Below, one piece after another: positions 1 through 3,979 of a DNA stretch of 6,809 nt. This stretch comes from an uncultured Collinsella sp. (lineage in GTDB: Bacteria; Actinomycetota; Coriobacteriia; Coriobacteriales; Coriobacteriaceae): the NCBI GenBank assembly GCA_900552345.1, contig URZN01000065.1, positions 1-6,809 of the forward strand, given 5' to 3'. The translations under genes and the position numbers were made by a program. The notes below the pieces were generated by a model. That model made no database searches. It worked only from the letters and a program-made list of their open reading frames with translations, and was not told where the DNA came from. The first letter of the stretch is position 1. The number at the start of each line of letters is the position of its first letter.

Positions 1-356
1 GGCAGGGCATCCATATCGCCACGGAGCATGATGACCGTACCGGCCTGTTCGTCCGTGCAGACGCCATTGCCTTGGGCCGCGGCGGCACCGGCGCCGACAA
101 GGCCCACAACGCAGGAACCATCAACGAGCGTGGCAAATGGGATGTCCATCTCGGTCAGGCGCGCTTGGATATACGCAGAGGTCTGTGGGAGGCTATTACC
201 CAGCTCGGGCATCTGGTGGAGATCGTGTCGCCACGCAGCGAGCTCGTCTGCAAAAGCCTGAGCTTCTGCAACAAGACCGTCACCGATAGCGGTCTGCGCC
301 GCTGCGGTGGCCTTGGGCGCTGATTGCGGTTGAAGATCGGACAAAGCTGGTGCCAT
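1..356 (-). CDS. M20-family amidohydrolase (N-acyl amino acid / peptide hydrolase type), N-terminal part only
   Basis: This is the first 118 codons of a gene that runs off the left edge of the window. The protein begins MAPALSDLQPQSAPK. A poorly conserved Ala-rich lead of about 35 residues comes first, then AAWRHDLHQMPELGNSLPQTSAYI at about 40-63 and LRGDMDALP at 111-119. The (R)xxLHxxPELG block followed by LRxDMDALP is the N-terminal signature of M20 amidohydrolases related to hippurate hydrolase and IAA-amino acid hydrolases, which are cytosolic metalloenzymes that cut the amide bond of N-acylated amino acids. The usual metal ligands (the HxCGHD region) lie further on and cannot be seen, so activity and substrate are unknown. 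The start is ATG at 354-356, with GGAGGG at 362-367 five bases upstream. A strong terminator separates it from the transporter gene before it, so it probably has its own promoter. The segment around residues 88-105 (GAGAAAAQGNGVCTDEQAG) looks like a small insertion relative to common family members. The family call is secure; the substrate is not. Confidence 0.85.
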   Translation of the reverse strand, partial: MAPALSDLQPQSAPKATAAAQTAIGDGLVAEAQAFADELAAWRHDLHQMPELGNSLPQTSAYIQARLTEMDIPFATLVDGSCVVGLVGAGAAAAQGNGVCTDEQAGTVIMLRGDMDAL

Positions 357-386
357 AGATGCCCTCCAGTATCGTTTTTGCAGCAA

Positions 387-408
387 GCACTTTGATAGCG
401 TAAAGTGC
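387..408. promoter_or_regulatory. 7-bp dyad upstream of the M20 gene, possible operator or leader hairpin
   Basis: GCACTTT (387-393) and AAAGTGC (402-408) form a perfect 7-bp inverted repeat around an 8-base spacer. It lies 31-52 bases upstream of the M20 start codon and downstream of the preceding terminator, which is where an operator or a 5' leader hairpin would sit. I found no convincing -35/-10 pair in this gap, so the promoter position is unknown. A 7-bp dyad can arise by chance, so function is inferred only from placement. Confidence 0.3.
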
Positions 409-433
409 AAGGTACTACTTTAAGGGCGAGGCA

Positions 434-460
434 TAAAAAATGCCGCCCCGGGAGGGCGGC
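434..460 (-). terminator. Rho-independent terminator after the EamA-type transporter gene
   Basis: Read on the minus strand, GCCGCCC (460-454) and GGGCGGC (448-442) form a perfect 7-bp all-GC stem with a 5-base loop. One A follows, then six consecutive T residues (440-435). The stem starts 12 bases after the transporter's TAA stop. On the plus strand the hairpin is not followed by a T-run, so it acts in the minus direction. It should isolate the M20 gene from the transporter transcript. Confidence 0.9.
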
Positions 461-472
461 GCAACAAGTTGT

Positions 473-1456
473 TTACAATTGCGGGCGCGGCTTTCGACGC
501 AAAAAATCGAAGTGAGTCTCGCTCAAGATAATCGACAGGAAGATGAGCGCGAAGCCGGCGAGCAGGCGCGAGGTGAGCGCCTCCCCCATCAACAGCACCG
601 AGAACAGCACACCCGAGGGCGACTCCATCGAAAGGAGCAGCGAGCCCGTCGAGGCCGGGACATGCGCCAGGCCGACGTTTTGGATGAGCAGAGCCGCGCA
701 TGTGCAGCCCACCGAGAGAAACGCCATCGCACTGATAAAGCTCGGCGTCCACACGGACAGAGGCGCTTGGGTCTCGAATAGCAGCGACGTTGCCAGGCTC
801 AGCACGCCGTTGCCCACAAACATCCAAAACGTGATGACGTTGATGTCCATTTTGCGACCGTACTTGGCAGTCACCGCCATCTGGATGGCGAAAAAGGCCG
901 CACCCGCCAGCGTAATGACGTCACCGATGTTGAATTCAACGCTATCGAGTGCGACGAGGCCAATGCCCGCTAGGCACAGCAGCGCGGCACCCAAGTTGTA
1001 GCGCGTGAGCTTTTCGCCGCTCAGGAAATAGCTCGCGAACGGTACAAGGATGCAATACGTGCCCGTCAAAAAAGCATTCTTGCCCGCCGTAGTATGTGCC
1101 AGACCGACCGTCTGCAACGCATAGGCCGCCCACATGAGCACGCCCATACTCAGGCCAACGATCAGGTTGCGAGCGTTGAGGTGCGCGATGATGCGCTTGT
1201 GGAAGACGGCAAACATGACCAACGCTGCGGGCAGAAAACGTACATAGAGCAGCGCGAACACCGGAATGGTGCCGAGTGCGTCCTTCATAGTGGTAAAGGA
1301 GTAGCCCCAGATGACCGCCACCGAAAGGAGCAGAACCTTCCAGAACAGCGGAGAGCGTGCGCCGGCGCCCCGGGGAATACCGCCCGCGCCCAAATCCTCA
1401 CGGGCTACTGGGCTATCGGGCAAGTTTTCGATTTCGTTGGCAGCGTATTGGGCCAT
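473..1456 (-). CDS. EamA-family (drug/metabolite transporter superfamily) permease
   Basis: A 327-residue inner-membrane protein of the ten-helix DMT superfamily, with two EamA repeats. After a hydrophilic, partly acidic N-terminal tail of about 36 residues, the helices start near residue 39 (WKVLLLSVAVIWGYSF). Repeat 1 ends with ALQTVGLAHTTAGKNAFLTG, then a helix and LSGEKL (about 113-150). Repeat 2 mirrors it with QNVGLAHVPASTGSLLLS, then MESPSGVLFSVLLMGEAL (about 259-294). These paired GLxxxxAxxxxxL and (E)xxxxxxxxxxxGE blocks are the family hallmark. The protein ends in a basic tail (FLRRKPRPQL), consistent with a cytosolic C-terminus. Family members export or import small metabolites such as amino acids; the substrate cannot be read from sequence. 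I chose ATG at 1454-1456 because GAGGA at 1463-1467 sits six bases upstream. The in-frame GTG at 1469-1471 (five residues longer) has no such site. Terminators flank it on both sides, so it is probably monocistronic. Confidence 0.9.
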   Translation of the reverse strand: MAQYAANEIENLPDSPVAREDLGAGGIPRGAGARSPLFWKVLLLSVAVIWGYSFTTMKDALGTIPVFALLYVRFLPAALVMFAVFHKRIIAHLNARNLIVGLSMGVLMWAAYALQTVGLAHTTAGKNAFLTGTYCILVPFASYFLSGEKLTRYNLGAALLCLAGIGLVALDSVEFNIGDVITLAGAAFFAIQMAVTAKYGRKMDINVITFWMFVGNGVLSLATSLLFETQAPLSVWTPSFISAMAFLSVGCTCAALLIQNVGLAHVPASTGSLLLSMESPSGVLFSVLLMGEALTSRLLAGFALIFLSIILSETHFDFLRRKPRPQL

Positions 1457-1462
1457 GGAACA

Positions 1463-1467
1463 TCCTC
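1463..1467 (-). promoter_or_regulatory. Ribosome binding site that decides the transporter start
   Basis: On the minus strand GAGGA is followed by six bases and then ATG (1456-1454). The longest open frame begins instead at GTG 1471-1469, but the bases before that codon contain no purine-rich Shine-Dalgarno stretch, and using it would put the GAGGA inside the coding region. The shorter start is therefore preferred. Confidence 0.65.
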
Positions 1468-1496
1468 GCACTCAATCTGGGCGTGGTGTCCGCACG

Positions 1497-1525
1497 CGTA
1501 TGGCTGCGTGCCGCCTCATGGTCAA
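1497..1525 (-). promoter_or_regulatory. Candidate sigma-70-type promoter for the transporter gene
   Basis: On the minus strand TTGACC (1525-1520) matches the -35 consensus at five of six positions. CATACG (1502-1497) is a weak -10 (three of six) at a 17-base spacing. Transcription would start near 1490 and leave a leader of roughly 35 bases before the ATG at 1456. The -35 overlaps the end of the terminator's T-tract, a compact terminator-promoter boundary. The weak -10 keeps this tentative. Confidence 0.3.
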
Positions 1526-1560
1526 ATAAAAACAGGGCGCACCGGACCCCCGGCACGCCC
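1524..1560 (-). terminator. Rho-independent terminator between the yhgE/pip operon and the transporter
   Basis: Minus-strand RNA from 1560 reads GGGCGUGCCGG, a GGGU loop, CCGGUGCGCCC, then UGUUUUUAUUU. The 11-bp stem is complete if two adjacent G-U pairs are allowed. The plus-strand transcript would have A-C mismatches at those two positions and no following T-run, so the structure is specific to minus-strand transcription. It ends 68 bases before the transporter ATG and begins 230 bases after the yhgE stop. It most simply ends the yhgE operon, but a leader attenuator of the transporter cannot be excluded. Confidence 0.85.
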
Positions 1561-1650
1561 CGCTACTGTAGCAACAACCAGCGTTGCACCGCAATCCAGC
1601 CCACTAAAGTACCGACTTGAATAACCTCGATGTTCCGTCAACGTCAGCGA

Positions 1651-1749
1651 AAACGGCCCCAAGCGAGCAAGGTGACGTGAAATGAAAGGGCGCTGACCTT
1701 CTGGTCGCGCCCTTGAAATTGAACGTCAGATTGCCGCTTGGGGGCGTTT
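1651..1749. repeat. Long imperfect palindrome (about 48-base arms) behind the yhgE/pip operon
   Basis: The left arm (1651-1698) and the right arm (1703-1749) are imperfect reverse complements around the loop TTCT (1699-1702). Paired blocks from outside inward are AAACG/CGTTT; then, past one mismatch, CCCCAAGCG/CGCTTGGGG; then, past one bulged base (A1666), GCAA/TTGC; TGACGT/ACGTCA; an unpaired A/T-rich stretch; AAGGGCGC/GCGCCCTT; and, past a second bulge (T1694), GACC/GGTC. That is about 36 pairs. The inner part (1686-1714) alone resembles a bidirectional terminator, with AAAGGGCGC on one side and GCGCCCTTTCATTT on the minus-strand exit. The outer arm exits into CCGTTTTCG on the minus strand. 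It may be a terminator, a 3'-end RNA stability element or a copy of a dispersed intergenic palindrome; one copy cannot tell. Confidence 0.75.
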
Positions 1750-1762
1750 GCAGCGTCGAGCC

Positions 1763-1790
1763 GTTACGCGGTTTGGTAAAACCGCGTAAC
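1763..1790. repeat. Perfect 12-bp inverted repeat abutting the yhgE/pip stop codon
   Basis: GTTACGCGGTTT (1763-1774) and AAACCGCGTAAC (1779-1790) are exact reverse complements around a 4-base loop. Base 1790 is also the last base of the TAG stop codon of the 729-residue protein. In minus-strand RNA the hairpin starts within the stop codon and is followed by GGCTCG, not a T-run, so it is not a standard intrinsic terminator. A 3'-end stabiliser or a structure that meets the terminating ribosome are possible roles, both inferred. Confidence 0.7.
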
Positions 1791-3979
1791 TAGATTAATT
1801 TGGTTGACTCCAGCTTTTCGATGATCCAGTCGTTGGCTTTGATAACCGGGCGGCGGAAGACGACGCCCAGGGCCAGCGACGGAATCAGGTAGCTCGCCAG
1901 AATGCCCAACTCAACCCAGTACTCCATATGGTAGGCGCCGGCCATGGCAGCATGCATGGCGTTGATGCCATGGGTGAACGGCAGGAACGGGTAGATCGCC
2001 TGGAACACGGGACCGGTCATCTCGATGGGGAACGTACCGCCCGAACCGCCGACCTGCATGACCAGCAGCACGACGGCGAGGGCCTTGCCGATATCTCCAA
2101 ACGATACCGTAAGCGTGTAGACGATATTGGAGAACACGAGACTCGCGACCCAGCCCGCCAGCACAAACTGCAGCGGGTCGTCGCACTGAATACCAAAGAA
2201 CAGAATGTCGCCCGCGCACACGAGCGTCGCCTGCAGCAAGGCCAGGCCGCCAAAGAACAGATAACGGCCCAAGTAGATCTCGTGCAGGCGCACGGGAATG
2301 AGCTCGTTGATAAGCTCATCGTCAACCGAGACCTTCATCATGGCCGCCAGAACAATCGAGCCGACCCAGAGCGACAGAATCGTGTAGAACGGCGCCATGG
2401 CCGAACCGTAGTTGCGGATCGGATAGACCGGCTTGCGGTCGAGTGCGACAGGGCCGGAAAGCGACACGGCGAGGCCCTCGGGGTCGCTGCCAATCATTGT
2501 CTTAATCATGGCCAGGTCACCCGAGATCAGAGCGCTATCAAGCTCGTCCTTAAAGGCGCTGATCTTGTCCGACGCCTCGCCCAGCTGATCGGAAGCCTTG
2601 TTGACGAGCCTTGCAGCCTTGGAGAGACCCTTCGCGAGCGAACCAGAGGCGTCGGTCAGACCGCTCACGGCGCTATCCAAGTCACCCGAGATACCGTTCA
2701 GGGAATCCAGAACGCCCGAAATGGTCTTCTTGAGCTCCTTGGCCTTAACCGAGAACGTAGAATCGTAATCGGACTTGGCACCCGAGATACCCGCTTTGGC
2801 ATCGGCGATGGCCTGGTCGACCTCGGCGCGCGAGTTGTTGACCTCCGCCATGCTGTCCGAAAGGGACTTTGCGGTCGCCGTCAGGTCCTTCGCATTGTTG
2901 CGGTACTCCACGGCAATTCTGCCCAGCGACGTCGCAGCGGACTTAAGGCCGTCTTTGAGCTTGTCATCACTCACCTGGTCGGCAAGGTTGCGGAGCCGAT
3001 CGGCCATCGCATCGATATCGTCAGCACGCGTATTGAGCGCCGCTGCGGCTTCGTTGAGCTGAGACACCGTAAGGTCAACATGCTGATTCGCGGCATCGAA
3101 TGCCTTCGCAAGCTCGGCGGACACGTTGTCGAACGAGCCCGCGCTTCCGTCAATCGCCGCGTCAACGGCATCGCTGGCGGCCTTGAGCGCTTCCTTGGAA
3201 TCATTGATGCCGCTCTTGGCGTGCTCCATCAGCTGCTTCGTCGACTCATCGACGGTGCCCGTCTGCTTGAGCATGCCGCCCGCCGATGTCAGCGAATCGG
3301 ACGTAGAGCTCAAAATGCCCGCGAGCGACTTCGCGCTCGCCTGAACGTCCTGCAGGTCCTCGACCGAATCGCCCAGCGTAGAGGACAGATTGGCGATAAA
3401 GTTGCTCACCTGGTCGGTGCTCATATAGTCGAGCAGGCTGGACACGGTTTTAAGACCGATAGTCGTGATGGTCTTGGTAAAGGTCTCGTTGACCTGGCTC
3501 TGGACGGCGCTCGAGCCTTTCTCGGTCACGATCTGCGCGATGGCGTTGGCCTTCTGGTTCTCGTAGAACTCGATATCGGCGTGCTTCACCTCAGTCGAGA
3601 AAAGCGTCATCATATCGGCGCTAAACGTTTTAGGGATAACGACGGCAGCGTAGTACGCGCCCGACTTAACGCCCTCAATCGCCTTATCGCGGTCGTTGAG
3701 GACGACCCAGTCGAAGTTCTCGTTGCCGCGCAGGGTGGCGGTTACGTTTTCGCCCACATTGACCTCGACGGGAATCAGATCGCTCTCGTAGCCCTCGTCG
3801 GTGTTGACCACTGCAATTTTAAGGTTGCCGGTATTGCCGTAGGGATCCCAGCTTCCGGCGATGTTAAACCACGCGTACAGGCACGGCACGATGATCAGGC
3901 CCATCACAACAACCAAGCCGATCACGGAGCGAGACACGTTTTGGACATCGCGCTTAAACAGGTGCAGGATGTTTTTCAT
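1790..3979 (-). CDS. YhgE/Pip-family membrane protein, second of a tandem pair
   Basis: A 729-residue membrane protein. The basic N-terminus (KNILHLFKRD) precedes helix 1 (about 19-40), which runs into PCLYAWFNIAGSWDPYGNT, the family's N-terminal signature. An alpha/beta segment follows (KIAVVNTDEG at 54-63; SGAYYAAVVIPKTFS at 106-120). A long Ala/Ser/Asp/Leu-rich, probably extracellular coiled coil spans about 180-490. The C-terminal domain opens with PVYPIRNYGSAMAPFYT (517-533), followed by helices near 533-549, 572-597, 605-625, 628-648 and 686-707. The family includes Lactococcus Pip (a phage c2 receptor), Bacillus YhgE and, more distantly, EsaA/YueB of type VIIb secretion, and is related to ABC-2-type permeases. 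No ATPase or WXG100 gene is present here, so a secretion role is not supported. The ATG at 3977-3979 directly follows the neighbour's TAA and has an excellent ribosome site, so translation is probably coupled. The family call is firm; the molecular function is unknown. Confidence 0.92.
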   Translation of the reverse strand: MKNILHLFKRDVQNVSRSVIGLVVVMGLIIVPCLYAWFNIAGSWDPYGNTGNLKIAVVNTDEGYESDLIPVEVNVGENVTATLRGNENFDWVVLNDRDKAIEGVKSGAYYAAVVIPKTFSADMMTLFSTEVKHADIEFYENQKANAIAQIVTEKGSSAVQSQVNETFTKTITTIGLKTVSSLLDYMSTDQVSNFIANLSSTLGDSVEDLQDVQASAKSLAGILSSTSDSLTSAGGMLKQTGTVDESTKQLMEHAKSGINDSKEALKAASDAVDAAIDGSAGSFDNVSAELAKAFDAANQHVDLTVSQLNEAAAALNTRADDIDAMADRLRNLADQVSDDKLKDGLKSAATSLGRIAVEYRNNAKDLTATAKSLSDSMAEVNNSRAEVDQAIADAKAGISGAKSDYDSTFSVKAKELKKTISGVLDSLNGISGDLDSAVSGLTDASGSLAKGLSKAARLVNKASDQLGEASDKISAFKDELDSALISGDLAMIKTMIGSDPEGLAVSLSGPVALDRKPVYPIRNYGSAMAPFYTILSLWVGSIVLAAMMKVSVDDELINELIPVRLHEIYLGRYLFFGGLALLQATLVCAGDILFFGIQCDDPLQFVLAGWVASLVFSNIVYTLTVSFGDIGKALAVVLLVMQVGGSGGTFPIEMTGPVFQAIYPFLPFTHGINAMHAAMAGAYHMEYWVELGILASYLIPSLALGVVFRRPVIKANDWIIEKLESTKLI

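Larger units (their letters stand above)
1457..1789. other. 333-base gene-free gap between the yhgE/pip pair and the transporter
   Basis: No supported protein or RNA gene lies here. From right to left it holds a 12-bp hairpin touching the upstream stop codon, a long imperfect palindrome, about 90 bases (1561-1650) with only two tiny hairpins (TTGC/GCAA at 1584-1594 and GCTA/TAGC at 1562-1572), a canonical terminator, and a possible promoter and ribosome site for the transporter. The 1561-1650 stretch shows no riboswitch or T-box motif that I recognise. The sequence AACGTCAG occurs twice in the same orientation, at 1640-1647 and 1722-1729. Confidence 0.7.

Noticed and set aside
28..323. Plus-strand open frames of 77 and 83 codons at the left edge.
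   Set aside because: The minus strand here encodes the M20 signature (LHQMPELG, LRGDMDALP); the plus-strand translations have no family features.
420..1001. Several 110-150 codon open frames on both strands overlapping the transporter gene.
   Set aside because: They are low-complexity Arg/Ala/Pro-rich shadows in other frames of the EamA-family gene, whose own frame has clear helices and both family repeats.
1472..1519. A 15-codon Arg-rich minus-strand frame (MRRHAAIRVRTPRPD) just after the terminator and before the transporter, resembling a leader peptide.
   Set aside because: It has no Shine-Dalgarno (the upstream bases are the terminator T-tract) and lies partly upstream of the most likely start site. 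A frame this short is expected by chance.
1561..1650. A riboswitch or T-box leader ahead of the transporter.
   Set aside because: Only two tiny hairpins are visible. There is no T-box sequence or recognisable aptamer core, and no convincing promoter upstream (a TTGACG at 1641-1636 has no usable -10 at normal spacing).
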